Notes: generated from the letters alone by a model not told the origin. A DNA stretch of 64,000 nucleotides from Eremomyces bilateralis CBS 781.70 (GCF_010015585.1 NW_022985070.1:1248995-1312994); one strand, 5' to 3'; positions 1 through 13,603 are shown, numbered from the stretch's first letter. A program made the numbers and translations.

Positions 1-1156
1 TTGATCTTATACTCCACGATCAAGCTCGGAAAACGGCGAACCAATGATCTCTTTGGTCGAGCAATTGACGCATGATGCTTCGATTGATTTTCCCATCATT
101 GATTTTATATGGGGATTTCGCTTTAGGAATCCATCTATCCAGTTTTACCCGAAGGGGTAGGGTCGCCATTCTCTCAGGCTATTGCTTCGGCCATTTGGCG
201 TACTCTGGCGTGGGAGGGAGCATTCGCGGCGCGATTTTCCCGAGGTTATCCAATCAGCTAATACTGTTCCTGTATAGGAGACAATTTTTTGGAGCTTCTG
301 TGCCCCGGTTTGATGCGATTCGTGGCGGTCCTGGAAGCGTTTCTGGAGGATAGAGTACATGTGTATTTCTCCGCGCATTTCCGAATCAAATCGATTTCCC
401 TAGATTTATATGCTTAAATAGTGAGTAGAAGGGCTTCTTCATTCAATTGAGGCACATTGGCAACAAATTTCACGGAAAATTGGTACAATTGCGCTTATTC
501 CATTGGTATATCCAACTCCAGATTGAAGGCGTTGAAGTGGCTCAAAAGTGGGGTGGCTCAAATCTGGGGGTGCTGTCTTATGGGAAGAACGAAGAAGAAA
601 GAACTAGAAAAGGACTGAAAGGACTACCATAGATTATATCGAATAATAAGGAAAGAGGGCATATTGAAAGGTTTCAGACTGCCAGATACGCAATGACTCT
701 ATTAATCTAAACTTACCGAAAGAAGAGAGGAGAGAAAGTCTGCTTGTACGCAGATGCGCAAGATATAATCCAGTTTCCAGAATTCAACACGCGTGACCAT
801 TTCCTGTGATAATCCATCTAGCCACACCGGTAGCGGCAGCTGCTAGACATCCCCCCAGGGGAGCAGACCACAGGCGTGGAACTATGCAGAATGTAGAAGC
901 AAGGACTGGAAAAGGACTATAGAAAAGGACTACAGATCTGATAATAAGGCTAAAGGCTGAATATGATCCCTATTCATTATGATAGCCAATCCAATGTTGG
1001 CTCGGCAGTCCCCTATGTGGGAAGTCTACCAGAATACTCATACACCGACCCAAGATGCTACAGATTTGAACTCCCCATGCTCCCCCGAACCTCTAGAAGA
1101 TTTCGTATATCGAAGCGTACCACATCCAAAAACTCCGGCGACAAGGCCGGAAGATC
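1..1156. other. Gene-free left edge
   Basis: No convincing coding region. The short frames lack family features. The stretch holds five copies of the octamer AAAGGACT, at 609-616, 618-625, 911-918, 924-931 and (one base shorter) 901-907. It lies downstream of the palF-like gene and probably includes its 3' untranslated region. Confidence 0.6.
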
Positions 1157-3653
1157 TCATCGTTCATATCGGGGCAACCCTTCCGAGCCTTCTATCTGCT
1201 CCAATGTCGGAGCCGACGGCTGTCCGCTGGTCTCCACCCTCTCTTCATCGCCGGGTGGTCGCGCACTATTTTCATCCTCCTCCGGCGCGGTCGGCGGTGC
1301 AGACGTTTCCATCTCCATTTGCCGCCGTTGCAACTCGTACTTGTCGTCCGTATGCGGCTCGGAGGCGCCCGGTCGCATGTGGGACTCGTAACTAGGCACG
1401 GCGTCGGTGGGTAGCGCAGACAGTCCTGCTGCTTGTGGAGGAAAGGCAAAGGGGTGGGGTATTTGTGCGGGATTATGGTGGAGAGCTTCCAGGCTGGGTG
1501 CGCTGGGAGCATGGCGGGTCGCATGGGACGAAGACTCTGGGTCCGTTTCGTCGGCGGGAGGTGCGGATGGGAGGAGGCGTGCTTCGGCGAGGCGAATGCG
1601 GTCCTTTTCGCTTAGGTTTTGCTCGTCCGGCAGATTCGGGATGGAGTATAACGGCGATGGTGTCGGCGGAAGTGGTGATGACTCTGAAGGGTGAGGGAAG
1701 GGTGACAGACGTGAATATGGCGTTGGAGTGCCCGGATTTGGGCTGCCATGTAGCTGCGACGGGGGAGGGAAATGGCCGTTGTTGGGGTGGATTGTGCCTT
1801 GACTGTCATCATGGCCCTCCGATGCATAGTCGAAGCCGAAGTCGTATGAATGGGTACCAGCTTCGGTGGGACGAGCTGCCTCTTCTCCCGGCCGGCTGCT
1901 CTGCGGGTGACCGGCCACCTCGGTGGCGGTAGCTTCGGTGCTTTGAACCGAATCGGTTTTGCTCTTCCCATAGAACCGCTCGGTATCTACGGTACCGATT
2001 ACAACTTCGAAGTTGCACGAGACGACGTTTTTGTTACGCCGAATCTGAGAGGTGTCGATGAAGTGTCCCGGCCAGGCTGCAAGGGTGCTGCTGTGAACGC
2101 CCTCCCCCGTTTGCATGCCGGACCCAGCCGTGACGGAGTAAGGCAAGCTCATCATGCCTGCATTGGGAAGCACTCGCTCTAGGCCGGTGAGTTTTCCGTG
2201 CAGATCAAGCACCACTTCCACAAAATATTTAAAACTGATCATCGAGCCTGGAACGTTGGAGATCGACGGGAAAGCCCCCTCCGGAACGCGAACCGTAACC
2301 TTGATATCATGGTGGAGGGTATCTGGGCTGATGATCAGCGGCGCGAAAGACTGGGAGACGTCTTTCCGGAACAAATGACTGGACCCTGCCGAGGACAATG
2401 ACAGGCCACCGAGGCCGGTCCGAGACTTCGGATAGTACTCGTCCGTTTTTGAGCCTCTTTTGGCTTCCTGTACCAGTGGAAGATTCGGGTTCATGTCGAC
2501 CCGCGCCTGTCGATACAGGGTGACGATGATGCCGTTCAGACTTTTCACGACCTTGGTATGCTTGATACTGAGATTCAGGGTTATGTTATCGCCTCGAAGA
2601 TATCCAGACTTTTGGAGTTCGATGGTTGCTGTGATCGGCTTTTTCTCGAGGTTACGAGAGCGGTGTCGGACGTGTTTGACGGCTTTCGACCCTGCTTTGC
2701 TCCCATCGATTTTGTCGGAACCATCGCCAGATCCATTGCCAGAGCTCGTGGCACAGCTTCCTTCACAAGTGCCAAAGCTGGTGGCACTGGGCGAGGGGCT
2801 CTGTGGAACTTCGCTTTCGCGGATGCTAGTTACTTCCGACGTTGTACTGTGGACCGCGTCGCCAAGTAAGGATTCGGGAGGTATGTTGTCTTCACTTCCC
2901 CCTCGCTTCTTGGAGTCGGCCACGTTCTTGTTTTTGGGTACGGACCGGGCCTTCCCCTTTCGGGGTATCGGTTCCAATGAGATGACTCGTGGTTTGGGCT
3001 GATATAAGGGGGCGACATCCATGGTCTCGTTGAAATTGATTCGGTGATCGCATGTTTGTATTGGGGATATTGTCGTGGGTCTCGTTAGAATTGACGTAAT
3101 CATGTATGAAATCGTTCCTCGCTCAAACTACGCAAGCATCATTAGCAGGGCGATTATGGACGGAGGATCCAGAGATAAATACCTCGATACTACTTGGGAG
3201 CGCGCCAATGGGAAATCGCAGTTCGAAATTAAACCGATATATGCCCTCATCCAACCGCCCATCACCACAGAGTACCTTCTCTTGCTCGAACAGAGAGACG
3301 AACCCATTGCCAAAGTAGCCGCCGGATTTATTAGTCCGCCCTTGACTTAACGATTGCCCGTATGATTTGTAAATGTCCCCCGGAGAGTTCGGGTTCTTGT
3401 AGACCTGCGCGTACCCATGGAGGCAAACGACGATATGGGTGATCCGAATCGGTCGGATGACTTTGAGCACCACGGATCCCGTCACGGCATCGCCGCTCGA
3501 GTAACTCCGATGTGGATCGTCCGGTTGTACGTAGAACTCGACGAGAGGGCGGATCTTCGAGGAGAAGGGGGACTTCAACAGGGACAGGATTGACGCTTTG
3601 CTCGCGGGCGATGGCTTCGGCGACGGCGATCGTCCGGATGAAGATGCGGGCAT
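1157..3653 (-). CDS. palF: PalF/RIM8-type arrestin, alkaline pH signalling
   Basis: Arrestin-like adaptor of the fungal ambient-pH pathway. In known members it binds the cytoplasmic tail of the plasma-membrane sensor PalH/Rim21, is ubiquitinated, and recruits ESCRT-linked Pal proteins that lead to PacC processing. Two exons are read: 3183-3653 and 1157-3127, with a 55-nt intron 3128-3182 joining in phase 0, giving about 813 residues. The N-terminal arrestin lobe carries ITHIVVCLHGYAQV and a proline/serine-rich start ending in SPFSSK. Across the splice the join reads SSIE-FERGTISYMITS, as in the family. The second lobe holds GYLRGDNITLNLSIKHT. The last 400 residues are proline/serine-rich and look disordered. 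The ATG at 3653 is the first Met of the conserved frame. Family assignment is by likeness, and ordinary alpha-arrestins are the alternative. Confidence 0.9.
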
Positions 3654-6002
3654 CCCTCTGCCTTGCCCTCGCTCACATCCTGCGGTCTCCCGCCGTGATC
3701 CTGTTATCGAGGTTACACTTGATCCAGTTGTTGCGGTATCTCTCTACCGAGTGTTCCCAACCCCAAACTCCAGCGCTCTAGTTTCGGTCGAGGACGAGAT
3801 ATTTGCCGGCCCAATGGAATGGCTAGGGTATATTATTCACGGCGCGATGAAAGACCTAAAACCGGCTTTAGGAAAGGTCAGTAAATCGTGTTTTGCTCTG
3901 TTGTTTGGACATCGGAGGTCCAGTATGAGGGTCCGCGCCGTCGCAGACCGTGTCAAAATGGGGCTGTGCCCAATGCTCGTTGCGCAATCCATCCGATCGA
4001 GTCTACCAAGATCGAGGACGGATAGATGCCATGACGAGCCCCCATCAAGAATGAGGTCATGGACACGGGCGGGGATAGTGAAAGATAGAACGGAAAATTC
4101 GTCAGACGTACATGAAGCGTCGCTAGGTACCGCCAGAGATGCGTTACGAGGCCAAGGTCAACATGTCGAGTCTCATCCACTCGTCGAAACGGGCTTGGCG
4201 ATTCGCGCCAAGGGAGGCACGCAACCGAAGCGGAACTGGAGTGACACGAAGGATGGGACAGATGGTGATTTGGGGAACTCGAGAGAATAGACGCGATCGA
4301 CTTGGCGCTCGATAGGAGCGCTCGGCGTGGGATAGCTGGAAGGAGGATGCCTGGTAAGGTATGGTATGGGAGTATAAGTAGGTAAGAACGAGAGGTATTC
4401 GAAGTCAGGAAGACCGTTGAAGGTTACGTGGTAATCAAGTCCGTTTTTACCGTAGGTACGAACCGGTAAGTATCAGACCAGACGTAACAATACTCTATGG
4501 ACAGGATCTGAGCCTCTGAGGTAAATGGATGAAGAACCGGACTGGGGCCAAGAATGAGGGCAGCGCGATGCGGGAATGATGCGAATTGCGAACACAGTGA
4601 GCACCACCACTTTGATTCTAACTAATAGACTACCGTAAGCAATAAGAATGCAGCTAAGAACTATTAAGGATCGACCCATCTACCACCATCACAATCCTGA
4701 TAGGCGGTAGTCCATCCACATTCTACAGGGTCCCGACCATGGCCGAAAGATTGAGTGTCTAGCCCGTAAGGTTCCATGCAGATGCGCAATCTGGCGCCAT
4801 TCCACGGCCCAAACCCTACCCCGACATCCAGAAGACCAGAATCACCAACTGGCATTACCAGGATCGGAATGGCGAGGGTCGGAATGTCAAGCCAGAATGG
4901 AAAATGGCACTTTTTAGCGGGATCGGATTGGTGGTCTCTCCCTCCGCCTCTCGGTGTCCCGCAGAAACAAGAACAGACATAAACGAACCATTTCATGTTG
5001 GGTGGCACCACTGCCGCTCCCGTGCTACGGTGGCAGCGATTTTTGAGAGAAGCGGTGTACATTACCTCGCTCTGGGATTGAAGCGAATGGATCAATGGAA
5101 TCGCAGTGGACGTGGAGACCTGAGCGGGAATTGGGATGGTCTCATTTCTGATTTCTCAATCTCAAGTCATCAAGGCCTCAACTCACTCAACGATGCATGT
5201 GAAGGGACAAGGGACAGGGGACAAGCGGCAGATCCAGTTGGGAGGAAATGGTCCACGATCCTACGAATTGGATTCGGGGTCTAGGTCCTCCTTCAGCTGG
5301 GATGGGTTGAGATATTAATATGACGGGAATCAGGATGGTCGAGACTCGACCCATGAATTCTGCCAAGGCGAAACAGTGCCGGTTCAAGCATTGCTTGGGA
5401 AATGCTTGACTTGACTGTGCTCTTGGTCCCAGTCTCCTCGACTCCCAACACGGCTAACAGAGACTCCAAACTCCAATTCCACACTCCAACTCCAAAGAGT
5501 CCAAACGCTTCCACTCCAATGACCCAAAGTTGCCCGATTCTCCCGAATCCCTCGCTTCCAAGCGGCACTTCCCTTCTGACAGGTGACAATGTGCGGCATG
5601 ACATGCAGGTGTGAGGTGATTACTGGCAGTATCTCGTCCGACGCCTGGGTTGAGACAATCCCACAGCGGTTCAGTTGGTGCCGCATCTAGAGGAAGAAAT
5701 TGTCAAATTGATGATCCTGAAGCATACCCCCAGGACATCGAGAACTCAACCGTTCTGCTTTCGCCCCCTATTAACTTTCTTAAAGCCATAGAGTCCCCCT
5801 TTATATTCCTTAATTTAAGGAGACGATCCGTTTTTCCGTTTTAGCAGGCTGGAAGTGCACGTCGAAGGCGAAAGGAAATCAATTTCTTCGAAGCCGGATG
5901 CCATTAGCCATAATCATTACAATGCAGATCCGTTTCAGACCACTGATGACAGACGGACGGGGGAACGCGCCATAGGCCCCTAGAATGGCTTAAACCGCTT
6001 AA
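3654..6002. other. Intergenic: palF promoter and helicase 3' side
   Basis: No gene supported. Frames on both strands here are short and carry no recognisable motif. The palF-proximal part contains two GCCAAG hexamers (4151-4156 and 4207-4212), the core recognised by PacC. A pyrimidine-rich degenerate run of ACTCCAA-like units sits at about 5461-5520. The right part must hold the 3' untranslated region of the helicase gene. Confidence 0.6.
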
Positions 6003-9000
6003 TCAATCATGGTCTCCCGACTCCACATCCTCCATGTTTTCATCCCTCCGCTGCTCCGACGCATCACCTCGCAATTGCCTGTCCACTTCGCCTTGTAGCT
6101 CATCGCTGACCACCACCCCATCCCTCGACCGCCGCGGATGCCCGAACAAGCAGTTCCACAAATCCCCCTGCTCGACCACCTCGCCCCCACCCTTGCCGCC
6201 CTGTAGCAGCTTGCTCAGCGGCGTCTGCTGCAACTCCAGACTGTTCGCCGCGTCGAGCGCCGACTCGAGCACCGACGGCGTGCTGGTGCCGGATCGCGAC
6301 CGCGAGGCATCCGCGTCCGCCTTGGCTTGGCTGCGGCCCATGTGCTCCAGGCGTCGCGCCACGGAAATGTCGTAGATTGCTTCTTCCACCGTGTCGCTGA
6401 TCAAGTACATGTACACTGTGGTGGCCCGCTGCTGGCCGATGCGGTGCACGCGGGCGATGGCTTGCAGCTCGATGGCCGCGTTGATGAGTGGCTCGCAGAA
6501 GAACACGTAGGTCGCGTTCACGAGGTTCAGGCCTGAGCTGTCGCTTTTGGCATCTAAGAGGAAACATTCGATGGAGGGGTCGGTCCGGAACTTTCGAATG
6601 CCATCATGGTCGCGGATATGCGAACAGCCGATCTTGTTGAGCTTCAGAGCCCCTTTGAGGACGGACAAGAAGTCGGTATATTGTGAGAAAACGATCGACT
6701 TAGCACCTGGATCGGTTTCACGGATGTGGAGGAGATGCCTCGATATCGCGTCGATCTTCGTCCCGTACGACCGCGCCGCCGGCAATTCGATGGACTTGAT
6801 TTCATTCATCGTGTTTGCGCTCATGTCCGTGTAGATGGAGGTGGAATTGGACACAATCGAGGGCGACGCGGGTGACGCGGTCTTGCTTGGCGAGGACACC
6901 GCACTGCCCTCTTCCTGGGCACGGATTTCTTGAGGCCGATAAGTGATGTCATGAAAGTCGACCGCCGAATGCAGCCTACGTTTACAGATAGGGCAAGTCC
7001 TGTGACTTTTCCACCATTCACGGATACAGACCTTACAATATTGATGGCCGCAGACCGTGAGGACGCCCGTCTCGAAAGGACACTGGCAGATGACGCAGAT
7101 CTTGGCGCCCGCCTGATCGCTCGACTCCGTCCGGAGATGAAGCAAGAACCGCTGTTTTGTTTTGAGCACACCCAGTCGCGCACCGGACCGATTATTTCTC
7201 TCCACGGCCATATCCAAAGTCGCCTGGTCGAGCGTCTCGTCTAGCTCCTCCTTGTACGGAGCGACGGTGTCGGAGATTTGCTGGAGCTGTCGGTAGAAAT
7301 CGAGACGTAGGTTCATGGAGTGACGGAACAGCTCCAAGTCCTTTTCTGCGTCCGTCATGGCTTTGAGCTGCGCGGAAAGAATCTCTTGCACTCGCTTCTG
7401 CTGAGCTTCGATGATGCTGATCTCCGCCGCGGCTCGGTGGGATCCCCCGTCCCCCCTCCACTGTATGGAGGTGATGATCGATCGGATCTGCGAGATCACA
7501 CCACGGACCGATTCGGTCGCGGCCACCTTCAATTCTCCACGAGCCTCCATGAGCTCCAAGAGGAGCTCGGGAGAATGGCCTTCCTCATTCTTGGCTCTCC
7601 GGATGGCATCTTTGTTCTCATGCTCGACCAGTTCGTTCTTGAGCCCGGTGAGTGTCGTCGTGCGATCCGCGACCATGGCTCGAAGCGCGGTCAAATAGCT
7701 GTACAGCTCATCTTGGGCTTTCGTGGAGTCTTCGTACTCGTCACCCGTGATCTCCTTGCTGTCGTCCTCATCCACCAAAGGCATGAGCAGAATGCTGATC
7801 ACCTTTTTTCTCCATTCTTGCATGAGCTTCGCTTGGCCATCGAGGACATCCTTCAAGGAATCCATCTTTTCCAAGACTTTGCGATTCTCAATCCCACCGG
7901 CGTCTTGCAAAATCGGTATATCGGGCACGGTGACCTCTCGCAGAGCAACGACCTTACTCATGGCACGTTGAGCATTCTTCTCCGTGTCATGGAGCATCTC
8001 GCGGCGTATCCCCTTGGCTCGATCGTAATACTCCGTCTCTAACTTTTCCAGTTCATGGAACTCTTTCGAATCCGGCTTGGTCACGTCTTCGTTCGATTTG
8101 ATCTGAAAGTATGACGTTGCGACGAAGAACGCACAGACATGCTGCACTTCCAGAGCCATTCTCAACGCGTTCTTTGCTGCAGAGGCTTTGAACTGAGCTT
8201 CGGACGCATCCCGGGCATCTTCATCTTGCGAGTCTTGCTCATCCAGGCCCTCAGGAATGGCCGCGTTCGCCAGTTGTTCTTCATAGTCCGTCCGACATTC
8301 ATCGACGTAATCATTCGCTTGTTGCAATGCCTGAAGGTATATGTCCCTGCCCCTTGAGCTTCGGTCAACGTCGTCTTTGGCAAAGGCAACAACGTGACCC
8401 TGTAGGATTTGAGAGGAGATGTTTTCCCGCTCTTCCACCCGCATATTCCCCCGGTTCTGCTCGATCATGGCTTCCAGTACCTCGGTGACGGTCCGCATCG
8501 GCGCGTTGCTGCTACGCCCGAGAGCCCTCCGGTTCCTTCCGCCAACTTCCGGGTGCAAACATGTTTGACGAAGACGCCGCAGCCACAGTCTCATAGCTTC
8601 AATGACGAAAGACGAATTTGGATCGTACCAGCGCCGTGCAGGAGCACCGTCCGCTGTTACGCCACAGGCTCTACACATCTCCTCCATGAGCTGAGAGTAG
8701 TGCTGGTCCTCGATGGCCGTGAAAGGCATGGTGATCACCACTCGTCGCTGGGGAGGAAGACGAAGTTCATGGCGGATCTTCTGTTTCGTATGTCGCAGCG
8801 CGATCGTGCTGAATATTTGACGGAATGTCTCCTTATCGATGCGTGCCCACATCTCCTTGGAGCTGCAAAATGGCTCGTATCGAAGGAAGAGCAACAGACC
8901 AAGCAGATCCTGGACGTCTTTCCGAAAGGGCGTGCCGGTGACTGCCCATGCATTGCATCGTGGGATCAAACGAGCAACTTCCGCTGCCTGACTAACACCG

Positions 9001-10603
9001 CTCTCGATCATCTGTGCTTCATCGAGACACACACGCCACCAGGACATCTCCACTAGTGGACTTTTTCGAGGCTCGTGTTTCTTACGGTGTCGAAGTGAGC
9101 GTTCTGGAGCCGCCTTCGCGTAATGGATTTCTCGGGCCAGGACGTTGTATGTAGTTAACACAACATCGAATTGCCGCAGATGTGCCACTGTCGCTTCGTT
9201 TTGCTCCCGCGGGGGTCTGCTTCTTGGAGGTAGACCTTTGTAATGAAAAACGGCAAGATTCGGTGAGTGGTTTGCCAACTCGCTCTTCCACTGCTCCAAA
9301 ATCGAGGGGGGGGTGATGATTAAAGTTCCGCCGGTTGGCGTAACAATGGATGCAGTACATTCATCGAACACCGTGTCGGATTCGGCTGGTCGTTGATTCA
9401 AGTTCATTAAGGCGATGAGCTCCACCGTTTTCCCAAGACCCATCTCTTCGGATAAGATGCCTCCACGGAAATCGAGTGAGGAATTCGAAATGGCGCCCGG
9501 GTTACGAACTACTCTGCCTTGGACTCGACTGTAATATATTTCATTTCCCTCCGAAACCGTTTTGGACTGATACGACGGGTATTTCGATACCACTCCAAGA
9601 CTATCTCGAATGTGTGTTGTCTCGTCTTGTATATCCGCATCAGGGCTCCTGGTAGATGGGTATATTACGCCTTCTCTCGCAAGTAACCACTTGACCGCTC
9701 GTTCCTGAAAAGGATACAAGGTGATGTTGAGCCTTAAGTTTCGGATTTCCTCCGGTATCTTCTCTGATGTTGCTGGAGCGTGAACACATTCGTAGTAGTC
9801 GCGTGGAGCCCAGTGGGGTGACACTTCGGTTAGTCTCGGGAATAGCCTTTCAAATAAGGGTAGGTAGGTCTTCGACTTTGCAGTCGGTAGATGTAGGACG
9901 CTCGGCCCATCCTTGCAGTATATTTCAATATCTATCGAATAAACCTCCGAGGCATCGTCGGGTGTAGAGAGGTGCACCCTTGTGGTCATGAATGGGGTAT
10001 CGCGGGGTCTTTTGCTCCTGGTGGCCGCTTCTTGGCCATGAGGGATGGCTCGCGCAATGTCAATAATCCGCATGGCATGAGCGTAGTTCTCATGCGTGGA
10101 GGTTTCAAGGAGGAGTTCGAGAGATACATCTCCAACAGGATTCGACAAGAACAAGATATCGGAGCCAGCCCATTTGGCTTTGTTGAGGAATTTCGGCGCA
10201 GCGGAGGACAGAGCTACCTGCTCTCGGCGAGGTCGAGCAGAGGGACTTGTAAGATTTTCGGGTACGGAGGATGTTCCGTGCTGCGAATGACCAGAGGTTA
10301 GTATGATGGAACCAGCTAAGTCGTTTCCCCGAGTCTGCTTACGAGGACGAGCGACGCTCTCTCAGCCAGGATGTATCCGTCGAGTCCATCCTGCGATGGT
10401 GGGGGAAGCGCATCAGCTGCGCGAGTCGACAACTTCCTCTTTTTCGTAGCCGGGGCGGCGTCGTCGTCGAAGCCATTGGTCGAGGGATGGCGACATGCCG
10501 ACAAAAAATAAGAAACGGCGCCCTTTCCTGTCGTAGCACCGTCGCTGTGGATGGAGTGACCGAGGGCGTTGATAAGGCGGGTGGTGCTGGAAGTGGCGGT
10601 CAT
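6003..10603 (-). CDS. irc20: SNF2-family ATPase with internal RING finger (SHPRH/IRC20 type)
   Basis: Nuclear SNF2-type DNA-dependent ATPase with a RING E3 domain placed between the two helicase lobes, the layout of human SHPRH and yeast Irc20, which act in replication-stress and recombination control. Two exons: 10343-10603 and 6003-10280. The 62-nt intron 10281-10342 has GTAAGC and CATACTAACC signals and joins in phase 0. The product is about 1512 residues. Visible motifs: Walker A MGLGKT near residue 370, motif II DEAQ near 507, and RING C3HC4 at about 1146-1186 (CVICQCPFETGVLTVCGHQY, then CIREWW and CPICKRR). Lobe 2 shows SIVFSQYTDF near 1280 and ARVHRIGQQR near 1362. The roughly 550 residues between motif III and the RING are helical and charged. 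An N-terminal basic stretch TKKRKL could be a nuclear signal. Strongly supported as this family; exact orthology is inferred. Confidence 0.92.
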
Positions 10604-11883
10604 GGCGCACAGCGTGTGAGATGAAGAGGGAAAAGAAATCTAGAATTTAGGCCATAAGCCATACACGGATGATCCAAGTGAGAAATGAAGGACGTAAAGG
10701 CCGCCAGGTGCCTTAGGACGGCGAGGTTGATGTGAGAGTGAGATTCAGACGGAGTTAGGAAGTACAATGATGGACTTTTGATGGGCGTTCTGGCGCAAAC
10801 CCGGGGGTAACAGCGGCGAAACTCCGACCTAATATGTGGAGTTTCAGGGTCAGGCAACCAGGCAGGAATCAAGCAGGAATTAGGCAGGAACTAGGCAGAA
10901 CTGTCTGGTCTGGCCTAGTCCAGTCTCCGGCCCCACTGAGTAGTGAGTACTGGCAATCTGCAGTGATGACTTGAAGCTGAGGTGGTAATCACGACGGGAG
11001 CGTACCATGTAGCGAGTTATTTAAGTGGTGATAAGTATTCCGTAGGGTAAATCGATTCCTTCTCAGCTTTCTGATTGGTTCCTGAACCTCAAGCACGTGA
11101 CCCATGACACCGGCACCGCCACGTGCACCGCCACGACAGCAGCAATACACCCTGCCACATGCACCACCAGGCAGGGCACTACCGGCATGGTGCTAGCTCT
11201 GCGAGTGATGATTTGGGGCAGATAAGCCGCCTTTATGTATCACAGGCCTATTTTACAGACAGTACAGTAATAGTACCGTGGAATCTCAGTTAAACCGGGT
11301 GATTATACTTTTTATTTGGGAGGCTTGATTGGGCGGATTGAAGGGCAAGACTAGGGTTGAAAGCGAGATAGCTAACTGAACATGAATCGACTTCTTGCGA
11401 TCCAAAAAGGTGGAATCATCTCGTGTGAGTGAGATTCCACACTACTTCTGGGGCGGAAGAAATTGACTGCCCTTCGCCTTCGACGTGCACCTCCAGCCTA
11501 CTAAAAACAAAGAAGGCGAAAGCAGGTTGGCATCAGATACGAATGCACACAATCCACATATCAATAGCTGCACGGGATATTGGCGGAATATCTATTCCTG
11601 CTATGAGATGATTTGGATACAATAGAGACATGCATCTGTCTGAACTTTGAATTCCAAAATTAAATAAAATGCCCTTAACTTTTCATTTGTAGCGCACACA
11701 AACTCGTCAAGTTCCTGCCTAGCGTTTCAAATCCCAAGTGGGCTTCGACTCGACCTTTTCAATCTCTTCCTATTCACAGGCCTCTATCATTCTGCAATCG
11801 TGCCGTACTATGTATAATAGTAAAACCATACAGAATACCAATTCCTGCCACCGTGATCTTCACTCTGGAGACGCACCCTTGAA
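10604..11883. other. Intergenic: helicase promoter and methyltransferase 3' side
   Basis: No coding region seen. The helicase-side part holds two CACGTG hexamers 26 bp apart and a reversed CCAAT core (ATTGG) near 11074. The distal part is AT-rich and presumably includes the 3' untranslated region of the sphingolipid methyltransferase. Confidence 0.6.
11094..11125. promoter_or_regulatory. Paired CACGTG E-boxes
   Basis: Perfect CACGTG palindromes at 11094-11099 and 11120-11125, about 500 bp upstream of the SNF2-RING start codon. The second sits in a direct repeat of GCACCGCCACG. Such E-boxes are bound by bHLH factors (Cbf1, SREBP-like). Function here is inference. Confidence 0.35.
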
Positions 11884-13603
11884 TCAAGTCGTCTTGGACT
11901 TGTTCTTAGATTGCTTCAACGCTTCCTTCAGTGCGAACTGCGTCGAGATCCCCTCAACACGATGCGTAGAGTTAATGTTCTTGACCAAGGTGATCTGATA
12001 GCAAGTTGCGGAACCTTGACGAGAGATGATGGTCGAGTACGCAAGGAAGTATTGCCAAATCTAGGCGATGAGTTAGCGTTGACGACATTCATGGAGCAGC
12101 AAGGGTCCATACCTTGAACCATCGAATTCCGTATTTGGCAACGACCTTGTCCTTGTTGGCCATCCAGTTCCTGTACCACCTCCACAAGGTGGCGCTGTAG
12201 TGGACACCGACCGTATCGATCGACTTGATCTCGAAGCCTGCACCCTCCAGCTTATCGACGACGAAGCCAAGCGGAGTCGACGCGTCCGCGCCGGGGAAGA
12301 TGTACTTGTTCATGAACAAGCCCCAGATCAGGTCCTCGTATTGCCAGCTTTTCCGGAGGCCGGCGATTTGCAGGAAGAACACGCCGTCGTCGTCGAGCAT
12401 GCTGTTCACTTGGCTGAAGAACGACCCGAGCTTTCGCACACCCACGTGCTCCGCCATCTCAAGACAGGTGATCTTCTTGAAGCCGCCAGTGGGAACGGGA
12501 ATGTCGCGGTAGTCCATGCAGAGGATGTTGCTCTGGCTGTCTTCGATGCCTGCCTTTCGGAGACCCGAATTCCCCCATGCGGTTTGATTGCGGCCCAAAG
12601 TAACACCAGTGACATTTGCACCATAGTAGACTGATGCGTACTTCGCGAGGGTGCCCCATCCGCACCCGATGTCCAGCATGCGCTCACCCTCCTTGAGGTC
12701 AATTTTTTCGCAGACGATGCCCAATTTGTTGTCCTGGAGCTGCTCGAGGGTCTCTTCCTTGGTGATGTCGGAAATGATTCCAGAGGTATAGATCATACGC
12801 GGGCCGAGGAACCAGCCGTAAAAGTCGTCGCCACGGTCGTAATGGTCACGGACTTGCTCTTCGTCTGCGTGGCGTTAGCGACGCCGAACGCTTGGGAGTC
12901 ATGGTTCATACCTTGAGAGCGAGAGTGCAGGATCACTTCGGGGATCATGCCAGTCAAGAAATACCAGTACAAGCCGAGAGTGAACCGGAAGCTGGACCAA
13001 TCATGGCGGTACTCTAGAGCTTCCAAGGCGTCACCCTTGAAGTCCACCAAGCCATCGAAATACATCTCATGGAAGGTGTGCATTGGGATCTTGTTCCGTC
13101 CGCAGTACTTCTCTTTGTCCTCATCTCGATGGAAGTCGAGATAAGTTTCAATTGGTTTTCCCGGGAGCCGTGCCTTCTCATTTAGGCGCGGGGAGTAGCT
13201 GGAAGCGACGCTCCAAAATGCTATCAAGATCGGGAAGAACGTCAAAATGGAGAAGAAGATGGTGGTATAAAACCCGCCTCCGAGTTTCCGAGCCAAGTAC
13301 CATGGGACGACGAGGAGAAGAGAGAAAAGGAGGAGATTGGAGAACGAGCGGGCTCCCGCGCCATCGGCAGGCAAAGGGGCGTTCTTGATGGCTGGGTACT
13401 GCGAAGTCGTCAGCGGATCAATTTGTCAATAGCAATGGAATTGACGCTGATAGCATGCAATTGAGGGTTTTAAGGACACGAATTTCTTATACCGAAGTAG
13501 TGCGAACTCCATAATTGGGAGTGGCCGGATCATGGCTGGGAGCTGGAGGAGTCTCGACGAACTCGAAGGAGTCCTCGGACACGGCCTTGCTGTGTTCAGA
13601 CAT
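11884..13603 (-). CDS. Sphingolipid C9-methyltransferase
   Basis: SAM-dependent enzyme of the cyclopropane-fatty-acid-synthase superfamily that adds the C9 methyl branch to the sphingoid base of fungal glucosylceramide; it is ER/membrane bound. Four exons: 13493-13603, 12912-13398, 12113-12864 and 11884-12060, with introns of 94, 47 and 52 nt. The joined frame is 1527 nt, 508 residues, the usual family length. The first exon encodes a short acidic leader starting MSEHSKAVSEDSFEF. Two membrane spans follow at about residues 60-110. The SAM-binding loop MLDIGCGWGTLAKYA lies near residue 262 and EMAEHVG near 315. The C-terminus ends in a basic KQSKNKSKTT tail. The last exon (58 codons, IWQYFLAYST start) is easily missed because a stop follows the unspliced frame. 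The enzyme is absent from baker's yeast and typical of filamentous fungi. Confidence 0.93.

Noticed and set aside
3598-4290. 230-codon plus-strand frame over the palF start region
   Set aside because: It lies antisense to the first palF exon and its promoter; composition follows the complement of the real gene.
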